Shown one piece after another: positions 19,915 through 27,873 of a stretch of 64,000 bases of DNA. Source of the DNA: Pseudonocardiaceae bacterium (GTDB taxonomy: Bacteria > Actinomycetota > Actinomycetes > Mycobacteriales > Pseudonocardiaceae); the NCBI GenBank assembly GCA_009377865.1, contig WHTH01000003.1, positions 57,963 through 121,962 on the forward strand. The letters run 5' to 3'. Each line of letters opens with the position of its first letter. Positions within the stretch are counted from its first letter, which is position 1. Both the position numbers and the translations under genes were made by a program. The notes beneath the pieces are model-generated. The model did not search any database. It was not told the DNA's origin and worked only from the letters and a program-made list of their open reading frames with translations.

Positions 19915-20233
19915 GCAATGACTTTCTCGAGAGGCGACCGACCGCCCAGCAACCCGACGGCAACTGCTCAAGGCAGCGTCGGGCGCCCTCGATCCGGTTG
20001 GCGGTCCATCGGGCTGTGCACGTTCGACAGATGTGGCCGGCAGTGGTGCCAAGGCCCAAAATCCTGAGAGGCGGCGTCCGACTGAGGCAGAAAGCCAGGA
20101 TCGTCAGGAGCGCAGGACAAGCAGTGTGTAACTCAAGTGAGTGTAGTGGAACTCGTTGATGTGTGTCGTCGGGCTGCAGGCGGAGGAGACGCACGTCACC
20201 CTGTCGATGTTGCAGGGATGCTGGAGCCGATGC
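19915..20233. other. Intergenic region between glycosyltransferase and second toxin gene
   Basis: About 320 bases. It contains the promoter of the leftward glycosyltransferase operon and the 3' flank of the leftward toxin gene. No ORF with homology. The stretch is less GC-rich around 20125-20165. Confidence 0.4.
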
Positions 20234-20662
20234 CTACTCGTCCGGGTCGGGCAGCTCGTCGGGATGGATGACGACGACCTCGTCGATCTGGTGCGAGAAG
20301 TCGCGGCGGTTGTCGGTGAGGAACCGCTCGGAACCGGCGGCCACCGCTGTCGCGAGGTGCACTGCGTCCGCAGCGCGGAGCCCGTACGTTGCGCCGAGCG
20401 CCGTGGCGAGCTCCGCCGTTGCGGCATCCAGCGGCCACAGCTCGAGACGCCCGAGCAGCGCGCCGAGCGCGGTGAGTTCGACCTCATCCGCGCGGCGCAT
20501 CGGGCGGCTCAGCACCTCTGGCAGCAGCAACACCGAGCCGATTCCGGTGGGCGGGTCGTCCGGCGCGGGCGGGTCGGTGGGGAACAGGGCCGCGACGCGA
20601 CGGCCGAGCGGGTGTCCCGGTGCGGCGGCGTAGATGAGAACGTCGGCGTCGAACGCGTCCAT
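20234..20662 (-). CDS. PIN-domain toxin (VapC family), second copy
   Basis: 142 residues. The catalytic acids appear in MDAFDADVLIYAA at the N-terminus, LLPEVLSRPM in the middle, GLRAADAVHLATAV, and FLTDNRRDF near the C-terminus. These are the standard four acidic positions of active PIN nucleases. The ATG at 20662 overlaps the antitoxin's stop by one base (TGATG). Unrelated in sequence to the first PIN protein at 15886, so not a tandem duplication. Confidence 0.9.
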   Translation of the reverse strand: MDAFDADVLIYAAAPGHPLGRRVAALFPTDPPAPDDPPTGIGSVLLLPEVLSRPMRRADEVELTALGALLGRLELWPLDAATAELATALGATYGLRAADAVHLATAVAAGSERFLTDNRRDFSHQIDEVVVIHPDELPDPDE

Positions 20663-20952
20663 CAGCCCGCGTCGCGGTCCGCTCGGATCTCCGCGACCAG
20701 CTCCTCGGCGCGAGCCGCGTCCATACCTTCGTCGACCGCAATCCGCCTGCTGTGGCCAGCGCGCACCACTCCCGCGACCCGCTGCGCGTCGGCCAGCGCG
20801 CTACCCGCCCGCCGTGTCCGCAACAGATCCGGGCGCACCACCACAGCAACCGCACGTCCATGCCGAGTGAGCGTCACCTCTTCGCCCCGCTCCACTCGAT
20901 CCAGGAGCTGGGGTAGGTGCGTCCTCGCTTCGCTCACCGGCAACTCGCTCAT
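20662..20952 (-). CDS. Phd/YefM-type antitoxin, second copy
   Basis: 96 residues. N-terminal DNA-binding half is ELPVSEARTHLPQLLDRVER then GEEVTLTRHGRAVAVVV, a textbook Phd pattern. The C-terminal half, ending RAEELVAEIRADRDAG, is the toxin-binding helix. Autoregulation is likely through the strongly ordered GTAC repeats immediately upstream (20961-20986). The gene pair is on the minus strand, opposite to the first pair. Confidence 0.9.
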   Translation of the reverse strand: MSELPVSEARTHLPQLLDRVERGEEVTLTRHGRAVAVVVRPDLLRTRRAGSALADAQRVAGVVRAGHSRRIAVDEGMDAARAEELVAEIRADRDAG

Positions 20953-20960
20953 GCACCGAT

Positions 20961-20986
20961 TGTACGACTACGTACATCACAGTACA
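20961..20986. promoter_or_regulatory. Operator with three GTAC units spaced 10 bp
   Basis: GTAC occurs at 20962-20965, 20972-20975 and 20982-20985, exactly one helical turn apart. The outer pair forms the inverted repeat TGTAC...GTACA and the middle copy sits in TACGTA. It lies 9 bases upstream of the antitoxin start and is the probable site for cooperative binding of antitoxin dimers. Confidence 0.55.
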
Positions 20987-21322
20987 AACTCTCGACACGT
21001 CCGCCCGGCCAAGATGGTCACGCAGTCCGTCGAGCCGGACCCCCCGACGACCCCGCTCAGCGGCGAGGGTAAGCACAGCGCCGCGATCGAACGAAGCACG
21101 ATCGGGTGGTTTCCCCAAGGGCGCGGATACCCTTCCGTCACACCGTGAACCGTTTGCGGGTCGGGCTTCGAACCAGCCGGCACCGCCGCCGCCAACCCGC
21201 TCGATGACCTCCTTCCGGGCAATGATCAGAGCGATCGGCAGGACGACGGGCCGAGCGACGCCGCCATTCTCAACTTCGCGCTGAACCTCGAGTACCTCGA
21301 AGCCGAGTTCTACCTGCGGTCC

Positions 21323-22015
21323 GTGCGGGGCGAGGGGCTTCCGGAGAACTCCATCGACGGCCGGGGAACGCCCGGTGCCGTCTCCGGGGGCCGCCAGGTC
21401 CCGTTCGAGACCCGGGCCATCAGGGCCTATGCGCAGGAGATCGCCGCCGATGAGCTGGCGCACGTCCAATTCCTGCGTTCCGCGCTGGGCGAGGCCGCGG
21501 TGGCCCGCCCGACGATCGACATCGACGCCGCGTTCACGGCGGCAGCCATGGCGGCAGGCCTCATCGGGGAGGGCGAGACGTTCGACGCCTACGCCAACGA
21601 GGAGAACTTCCTGCTCGCCGCGTATGTGTTCGAGGACGTCGGAGTGACCGCCTACAAGGGGGCCTCGCCGCTGGTCGACAACAAGACCTTCCTCGAGGCC
21701 GCCGCCGGCATCCTCGCCGCCGAGGCCTACCACGCCGGCAACATCCGCACCTCGCTGGCGGCCAAGGGCCTGGAGGCGCCGTCGGTGCGGATCTCCGATG
21801 CCCGCGACAGCCTCGACGGCGACGAGGACCTCGACCAGGGCGTGCTGCTCGACGGCAACCTCAACATCGTGCCCACCGATGCCAACGGGATCGCCTTCAG
21901 TCGCAGCCCGGGCCAGGTGCTCAACATCGTGTACCTGACGCCGGAGGCCACCGAGGGCGGCTTCTTCCCGGACGGGGTCAACGGCGAGTTCAACGCGAGT
22001 GGCTCCAACACCTGA
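21323..22015 (+). CDS. Ferritin-like domain protein, 5' end unresolved
   Basis: Ferritin_2-type four-helix protein of the kind often exported in actinomycetes. Helix motifs include AQEIAADELAHVQFLRSALG (E and H ligands), YANEENFLLAAYVFEDVGVT and LAAEAYHAGNIRTSL. GTG 21323 is the first start codon in the frame, yet coding clearly extends upstream: the frame is open back to 21149, with NFALNLEYLEAEFYLRSV (first iron-binding helix) and, before it, GTAAANPLDDLLPG, which resembles the end of a signal peptide. No start codon or signal peptide can be placed, so the 5' end may be deleted or rearranged. It is convergent with the large multicopper oxidase. Confidence 0.7.
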   Translation: MRGEGLPENSIDGRGTPGAVSGGRQVPFETRAIRAYAQEIAADELAHVQFLRSALGEAAVARPTIDIDAAFTAAAMAAGLIGEGETFDAYANEENFLLAAYVFEDVGVTAYKGASPLVDNKTFLEAAAGILAAEAYHAGNIRTSLAAKGLEAPSVRISDARDSLDGDEDLDQGVLLDGNLNIVPTDANGIAFSRSPGQVLNIVYLTPEATEGGFFPDGVNGEFNASGSNT

Positions 22016-22046
22016 GCACGGCAAGGAGGTGACGGCGGGGCCGTGC
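22016..22046. terminator. Possible hairpin between converging genes
   Basis: GCACGGC at 22016-22022 pairs with GCCGTGC at 22040-22046 across a 17-base loop. It lies between the stop of the ferritin-like gene and the stop of the multicopper oxidase gene, where a bidirectional terminator would be useful. No U-tract follows. Confidence 0.3.
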
Positions 22047-22066
22047 CCTGCGGGTTCGGTTCGACG

Positions 22067-25000
22067 TCACCCGCCGCGGACCCGGATAAGGCCCCACACT
22101 CCTTCCGACAGCGCCCACCGGAACGCGCCGGTGCGGTAGGTGTAGTCACCAGGGCCAGGCGCGACGTCGTCGAGGATGCGCACGCTGCCGACCGACAGCG
22201 CGCCGATCGCGCCGACCCTGGGTGCTGTGAGGTGATCCTGCATCGGCCAGGTCTGGCCGTGCACATGGAAGCTGTGGTTGCGCGGGAAGTCCCCGGCCAC
22301 GACGAGGTGCAGCCGGATCCGGTCACCGGGATCGCACTTCAGCAGCGGTGTCGGCGGGTCCCCGTCGGCCAGCGAGGGCCGATCGGGTCGCAGGTGCGCA
22401 CTGCGCAGGTTGATCGCCTTCTGCCCGCGGTCCTCGATGGAGTCCTCCAGGTCGCGTACCGGCTGCGTCGGGTCGCCGTGGTGGTAGAGCCGCAGGCCGT
22501 CCTGCACGATCAGCACCAGTTCCCGCACCGGCGGGCGGTCCTGCTGGTGCAGCAGTGCCTGCTCGCCGACCCACCGCGGCCGCCCGGTGGCCGGGTCGCG
22601 GGGGGTCACACCACGCGGCTCCACCACCAGTGCCCCGACGAGGCCGCGGTGCCGGTGGGTGCGGATGTCGGCGCGGTCGTAGAGCAGCACGACGCCGGGG
22701 GTGTCGGCGTACCAGCGGTAGGTGACGGACCCGCCAGGCTTGACGGTGCTGTCCGGGTTGCGTCCCACCCGCGAGCTGTCGGAGTCGCGCACGTCGTGGC
22801 GCAGCACGCCACCGGGGTGTAGCGACACGTGGTCGGAGATCTCGCGGCTGGCCGGGTCGTCGTCGGCGGGCAGCCGCGGGTCGAACGGTGTCGCGGGCGG
22901 CGGGGCGTCGAGCTTGTTGGACAGCGTCACCTCGACCCACTCGCCGACCCGGCAGCGCAGCACCAGGGGTTCGCCGGGCGGCTGCCCGGCCACCTCATAG
23001 ACCAGGCCGAACGGGTCGGAGCGGCGGTCGCTGTAGTGAATCTCCCGGGCGCGGACGCGGACGTGGAACCGGCGGGTCCGTCCGCCGGCCGGCCCCGCGC
23101 CGCTCCACGCTGCGGGCAGCGCGGGCAGGTCCGGCTCCGGGGTGTCGTGTAGCCGGATCAGGCCCCAGCAGCCGAGCCAGGTGTCGCGGCTGACGGGCAG
23201 CGACCACAGGTGGTCGCCGGGGGTGTGGGTGTCGTCGATGGGCAGGGTGAACGCCTCGGAGATGCCGATCGTCTGCTGATCGCGCAGCGGCGAGGCGGGG
23301 TCGTCCGGCCATGTGCGCCACCGCATCCCGGCGACGGTGACACTGTGCTGCTCCTCGTGGGAGCCCTGGTAGAGCCGCAGTCGCAGCTTTTCGCCGGGGT
23401 ACCCGCGCAGGATGGGGGTACCCGGGTCGCCGTGCACGTCGCTGGCGAACCACTCGTCGGGTGGGCCGGGCCGCTCGTGCATCGGCTCGCAGCGGTAGTT
23501 GACGCCCAGGCCGCCGTGGTCTTCGGGGTGCCCGGGAAACGGCGGCGGGTCGACGGGGCGCTCCGGCCGGCCGTGCCCATGGCGAAACAGCGGCACGAAG
23601 TCCGCGATCCCGAGGACCTGTTCGCGGAACGCGGAGCCGTCCGGGAGCTGCACCACTGCCTGGGTGCCGTTGCGCACCTCGACGGCGTGGTCGTGCGGGT
23701 CGATCCAGCGCGCGTCCGCAGGCTCGGCGATCGTCGCCCCGAACAGGCCGTGCCGTTGCCGCTCATTGGCGAGCAGATGGTCGTGGAAGAAGACCGTTCC
23801 GAACTCCTGGTCGCAGTACCAGCGGTAGATCCACGAGTTGTATGCGGCGTGGGCGGCCGGACCCTGGTCGGCGGTGGTGGTGCCGGACAGGTAGTTCCAG
23901 CCGACGCTCGCGCCGTCGGAGACCAGCGGATCGAACTTGACCAGGTGCACGTGCAGGCCGCACTCGGGCTGAAACGGGATCACCGGGTCGAACACGGTGC
24001 CCTCGTGGCAGCCCGGGGGCAGCGCGTTGGTCAGCGTCAGCTCCAGCACCTCCCCCCTGTTCACGCGGATCGCGATCGGCTCGACCTGCCGGGTTCCGTC
24101 CGCGAGCTGGGCCTGGAACGCCTCGATGCCACCGGCGTCGTCGAGCTCGTCCTGCAGTACGAAGAATGTGCCGCGATGGTCGTACCACGTCGAACCGTCA
24201 CCGTCGTGCCCGCCGTCGCTCTGGAAGTACGTGAGCAGACCCTGCATGACCACGAGGTGATAGCGGCGCACCGGCGGCGGATCGATCTCCGGTGGGACGA
24301 TCTTCGCGAACGCCTCGCCGGGCTGTGGGTCGTCGCAGAATGCGGTGCGCTCAAGTTCCGTCGGTTCGCGGCCCATGCCTTCGGGCATCAGTGGAGTGCG
24401 TGGCGGGCGGGGCGACTTCTGCGGGAACGTGCCCGCGATGAACGTGGGGAAGCCTGGCTTCTCGGGTGTCGGTCGCTCTGGGAGCTCGTCCTCGGGCCCG
24501 GGCAGAGGTTGCAGCGCCGCGATCGGCGTGCCGTCCGGGTACCGCCCCGAGCCGTCTTGCAACTTGTCGAATATCCGCCACATGCCCCACATTCCGGCAT
24601 GGAAATGTGGATAGAGGTGGCAGTGGAAGATGGCGTCTCCGGTCGCCCGCTGCGCCGATCCGGCGGCTACGGTTCCGAACTCACCGATCGTCTCGATGGT
24701 GAACGCCTGCTGCGGGCCGATGCTGATCGAGTCGGTGATCGGCGACGTGTCGGTGCCCGGCACCGCGCGCCATTGGTGCACGTGCAGGTGGAACACGTGG
24801 GTTTCCAGCACCCCGCCGTGCACCAGCCGGATCCGCGTCCGGTCCCCGGCGTAGGCGCGCAGGATCGGCGTCGACGGGTCGCCGAACAGCCATGAGCTGT
24901 GGTGCTGCTCCTCGCCGACCACGGCGTCGCGCACCGGGTCCAGCTTCCCCTCGGCGAGCAGCCGCTCGTAGGCCAGCGCCCGCCAGCCCATCGGCTCGGT

Positions 25001-25807
25001 GCGGTAGCTCAGCAGCATCATCGAGTGCGCCTCACCCGGGTCCGCATGCTCGTTGTGGCCGCCGTCGTCGTGTGATCCGAACAGCGACGGCGCGAGCCGC
25101 TCCCCGCCCGCGGCGACGGCATGGGTGTGCGGGCGCGGCCGGTCGCACTCGTAGACCGCGAACGGCATCGGCGACGGGTTGTGGTTGTCGGTCTCGTCGT
25201 GCATGAACACGGCGTACTCGCGGAAGCTGGGCTCATCGGGCACGTGGACGTCGGCGTAGAGCCCGTCGGCCAGCGGGTCACCGGTCACCGGGTCCGTCCA
25301 CGTCGCGCCCGCCGGTTCGACGACCAGTGCACCGAACAGCCCATGGGCCTGCGACCCGTCCTCCCCGCCGCGCAGGTCGGCGAGGTCACCGAAGAAGAAC
25401 ACGCCCTCGTGCGCGCAATCCCAGACGTAGCGGCGGCGGCCGCCGTGCGGGGCGGCCGACGAGTCCCGGTTGCGGCCGACGACGCCACCGTCCGCGGTTG
25501 CGATGTCGTAGCCGACACCCTGCGGGTGGATGCCGGCGCGCTGCGGCAGCTCGTTGCGGAACCGGACGACGACCCGCTCGCCCACTCGGGCACGCAGCAC
25601 CAGTGGGCGCACCAACGGGTGCGGCGCGGGCACCGCCTCGGGGTGCTCGCGCGGGTCCGGGAACGGGTCGGGCCAGCCCTCCCGGATCGCTGTCAGCTCG
25701 TGCTCGTGCTCGGCGAGCGTGAAGATCATCCCGTTGCGGTCGTGATCGCCGTAGGTGTCATAAGCGATCGGTACCCGCAGCGCGACGACGTCGTAGGTCC
25801 TGGCCAT
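22067..25807 (-). CDS. Giant multicopper oxidase, MnxG-like
   Basis: 1246 residues, about the size of the manganese oxidase MnxG and far larger than laccases, with several cupredoxin domains. Copper motifs: HVFHLHVH at 337-344 (H-x-x-H-x-H), HCHLYPHFHAGM at 395-406 (H-C-H-x3-H-x4-M), HVH at 619-621 and HDH at 675-677. These supply all eight trinuclear-site histidines plus a complete type 1 site, but with the H-x-H pair motifs after, not before, the C-terminal-type motifs. Another cupredoxin-like HSFHVHGQTW is at 1178-1187. No signal peptide is evident at the N-terminus. The ATG has GGGAGGG upstream. It may oxidise Mn(II) or Fe(II); the ferritin-like neighbour is convergent. Confidence 0.85.
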   Translation of the reverse strand: MARTYDVVALRVPIAYDTYGDHDRNGMIFTLAEHEHELTAIREGWPDPFPDPREHPEAVPAPHPLVRPLVLRARVGERVVVRFRNELPQRAGIHPQGVGYDIATADGGVVGRNRDSSAAPHGGRRRYVWDCAHEGVFFFGDLADLRGGEDGSQAHGLFGALVVEPAGATWTDPVTGDPLADGLYADVHVPDEPSFREYAVFMHDETDNHNPSPMPFAVYECDRPRPHTHAVAAGGERLAPSLFGSHDDGGHNEHADPGEAHSMMLLSYRTEPMGWRALAYERLLAEGKLDPVRDAVVGEEQHHSSWLFGDPSTPILRAYAGDRTRIRLVHGGVLETHVFHLHVHQWRAVPGTDTSPITDSISIGPQQAFTIETIGEFGTVAAGSAQRATGDAIFHCHLYPHFHAGMWGMWRIFDKLQDGSGRYPDGTPIAALQPLPGPEDELPERPTPEKPGFPTFIAGTFPQKSPRPPRTPLMPEGMGREPTELERTAFCDDPQPGEAFAKIVPPEIDPPPVRRYHLVVMQGLLTYFQSDGGHDGDGSTWYDHRGTFFVLQDELDDAGGIEAFQAQLADGTRQVEPIAIRVNRGEVLELTLTNALPPGCHEGTVFDPVIPFQPECGLHVHLVKFDPLVSDGASVGWNYLSGTTTADQGPAAHAAYNSWIYRWYCDQEFGTVFFHDHLLANERQRHGLFGATIAEPADARWIDPHDHAVEVRNGTQAVVQLPDGSAFREQVLGIADFVPLFRHGHGRPERPVDPPPFPGHPEDHGGLGVNYRCEPMHERPGPPDEWFASDVHGDPGTPILRGYPGEKLRLRLYQGSHEEQHSVTVAGMRWRTWPDDPASPLRDQQTIGISEAFTLPIDDTHTPGDHLWSLPVSRDTWLGCWGLIRLHDTPEPDLPALPAAWSGAGPAGGRTRRFHVRVRAREIHYSDRRSDPFGLVYEVAGQPPGEPLVLRCRVGEWVEVTLSNKLDAPPPATPFDPRLPADDDPASREISDHVSLHPGGVLRHDVRDSDSSRVGRNPDSTVKPGGSVTYRWYADTPGVVLLYDRADIRTHRHRGLVGALVVEPRGVTPRDPATGRPRWVGEQALLHQQDRPPVRELVLIVQDGLRLYHHGDPTQPVRDLEDSIEDRGQKAINLRSAHLRPDRPSLADGDPPTPLLKCDPGDRIRLHLVVAGDFPRNHSFHVHGQTWPMQDHLTAPRVGAIGALSVGSVRILDDVAPGPGDYTYRTGAFRWALSEGVWGLIRVRGG

Positions 25808-26001
25808 GGTCGACCCTCCCCGCGTTCACGGCCCACCCCCGTGGCGGGCACCCGCGCGAAGGTGACAATGCGCGGTTTCCGATCGGTTTCCGAGTCACCA
25901 GCGGCACCGGAAAACCGGTGGCTCCGGCTCGAACAGATGGCAGGATCGCCAGTACGGGGACCCGCCGGGGGTGATCCCTGGGCATCCGCTCTGGAGCGAT
26001 C
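25808..26001. promoter_or_regulatory. Divergent promoter region of multicopper oxidase and DUF418 gene
   Basis: 194 bases between two divergent starts; both promoters should be here. A GGGAGGG site belongs to the oxidase gene and a TGGAGCG site to the DUF418 gene. No obvious metal-regulator palindrome was found. Confidence 0.35.
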
Positions 26002-27201
26002 ATGACCGAGTTCACCGGCGCGCCCGACACGCGCCGACTACACGTCGGTGCGACCGCTGTCGAGGCGCGGTCACTGCCGCCGGATCTGGCGCGCGGAGCG
26101 ATGCTGCTGCTCATCGCGCTCGCCAACTCCCACCTCTTCCGCTACGGCCACGACATCGGTGTCCGTGGCTACCCGGTCGTCGACACGATCCCCGACCGTG
26201 CGGTCACGCTGCTGCAGATGTCGCTGGTGGACGGCCGCGCCTACCCGATGTTCGCGGCGCTGTTCGGCTACGGAATGGTCCAGATACTGCGCCGCCAGAC
26301 GGCCGGAGGCCTCGACCCGGTGGCGGTCCGCTCATTGATCCGCCGCCGTGGCTGGTGGCTGGTCCTGTTCGGCTTCGTCCACGCGCTGCTGCTGTTCTCC
26401 GGGGACATCATCGGTGCATACGGGCTGCTCGCCGTGGTGCTGGCGGGGGCGCTCATCCGCGCCCACGACCGGACGCTGCTCGTGGTGGCCGGGCTGTGGC
26501 TGGCCCCGGTTGCTGCCTTCGGCGCGTTGCAGGCGATACCGGTGCCCGAGGGTGCGCAGACCGTGCTGCCGTCGATGTCGGTCGAAGCACCGCTGCTCGC
26601 AGCGGCCGTCCGGGTCGGTGAGTGGGTCCCGTTCACCCTGTTGACGGCGCTGTTCGCGCTGGTCCCTGCCCTGCTGCTCGGGGTGTGGGCGGCCCGCCGC
26701 CGCATCCTCGACGACCCCGAGTTGCACCGGCGGTTCCTGCTGCGCGCCGCGATGATCGGAGCCGGGCTGGCGGTCGCGGGCGGCCTGCCCATGGCGCTGA
26801 TGGCGGCGCAGGTGTGGGCGCAGCCGTCGGCTACGGCGACGGCATTCGCCGGAATGCTGCACGCCGTGACCGGCTACGCGGGCGGCGTCGGCTACGCCGC
26901 GGTGGCCGGGCTCATCGCAATCCGGAGCCGGGACAGTGGGGGACCGGTCGTGCGGGCGGTGGCGGCCTGCGGGCAGCGCTCGATGACCTGCTACCTCGCA
27001 CAGTCCGTTGCGTTCGTGGCGGTCCTCGCCGCATACGGTGGCGGCCTCGGCGACCGTTTGGGAGTCGCGCAGACCGCGCTGCTGGCGATCGCGACGTGGG
27101 TGCTGATCCTGCTGCTGGCCGAGCTGATGCGCCGCCTCGGGCATCGCGGTCCTTTTGAGTTGCTGCTTCGCCGGCTCACCTACGGCCCACGATCGGGCTA
27201 G
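26002..27201 (+). CDS. DUF418 family membrane protein
   Basis: 399-residue polytopic membrane protein. The DUF418 N-terminal part LARGAMLLLIALANSHLF and the conserved VDGRAYPMFAALFGYGM loop are present, and the C-terminal half contains CGQRSMTCYLAQSVAFVAVL, the family's hallmark. About ten hydrophobic segments. ATG 26002 has GGAG 7 bases upstream. Proteins of this family resemble acyltransferase-type membrane proteins of unknown function. It is transcribed away from the multicopper oxidase. Confidence 0.88.
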   Translation: MTEFTGAPDTRRLHVGATAVEARSLPPDLARGAMLLLIALANSHLFRYGHDIGVRGYPVVDTIPDRAVTLLQMSLVDGRAYPMFAALFGYGMVQILRRQTAGGLDPVAVRSLIRRRGWWLVLFGFVHALLLFSGDIIGAYGLLAVVLAGALIRAHDRTLLVVAGLWLAPVAAFGALQAIPVPEGAQTVLPSMSVEAPLLAAAVRVGEWVPFTLLTALFALVPALLLGVWAARRRILDDPELHRRFLLRAAMIGAGLAVAGGLPMALMAAQVWAQPSATATAFAGMLHAVTGYAGGVGYAAVAGLIAIRSRDSGGPVVRAVAACGQRSMTCYLAQSVAFVAVLAAYGGGLGDRLGVAQTALLAIATWVLILLLAELMRRLGHRGPFELLLRRLTYGPRSG

Positions 27202-27252
27202 CGGCCCCGGGCGGCGCGGAAGCGCTCGGTAGCGAGTCGAGAGTTCCGTCGA

Positions 27253-27844
27253 TCACCTGTCGCGGTGGCGGGCGACGAAGCTCACGCACTGGCCCTGATT
27301 CTTGAAGCGCTCGAAGCTCGCGCTGTTGAACTGGCGCCAGCCACCGTCCTTGCACTGCTCCTCGTCGGTGGGTGTGGCCCGCTGCCAGTAGCAGCGGCCG
27401 TCGAAGCCCTCGACGGACGTCACTTGTGCGACGTGCGGCTCTGGAACGCGATCTGGTCGCCGTCAGGCGAGTACACCGGTCCGCTGTCCTCGCCCGGGGA
27501 GTCGGTCAGCCGCTGGGTTCCACTGCCGTCGGGGCGGATGCTGTAGATCTCGAAGTCCCCGCCGTCGCGGTTGGTGTTGAACGTGATGCTCTCGCCGTCC
27601 GGCGACCAGCTGGTGCCCCGGTTCTCGCTGGGCGCGGATGTCAGACGTGTGACGTCGCTGCCGTCGGGCTGCACCGTGTACACCTCGGCGTCGCCGTCCC
27701 GGAAGCTCTCGCACGCGAGCAGGCCATTGGCCCCGGGGCGACCGCGTTGGCTGGCAGCGCCGGCAGGCCGAAGGCCATGAGTAGGACCGTTGCGATCACC
27801 GCGGTGCGGCTTCCCGGCCGCGGGAGCCCGATGTGCAGCGCCAC
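27253..27844 (-). pseudogene. Secreted beta-propeller (TolB/WD40-like) protein with two frameshifts
   Basis: GTG 27844 with a perfect AGGAGG starts a signal peptide (SRTAVIATVLLMAFGLPALP-ANA). The frame breaks at about 27736 within CCCCGGGGCC; the next frame carries beta-propeller repeats (EVYTVQPDGSDVTRLTSAPS, GTSWSPDGESITFNTNRDGG, FEIYSIRPDGSGTQRLTDSP). A second shift near 27425 leads into GFDGRCYWQRATPTDEEQCK and a C-terminal CKDGGWRQF...FKNQGQCVSFV module, a common actinobacterial tail, ending at 27253. All three pieces line up as one secreted protein of ~195 residues. Real decay or sequence error are both possible. It follows the beta-helix gene by 29 bases. Confidence 0.7.
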
Positions 27845-27873
27845 AGCAACCTCCTATGGGGATCCGCTCTTGC

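Noticed and set aside
16655..20194. Single 1179-residue frame covering the debranching enzyme and more
   Set aside because: Upstream of 18778 the frame is an Arg-rich shadow of the glycosyltransferase gene; the ATGA overlap at 18775-18778 marks the real start.
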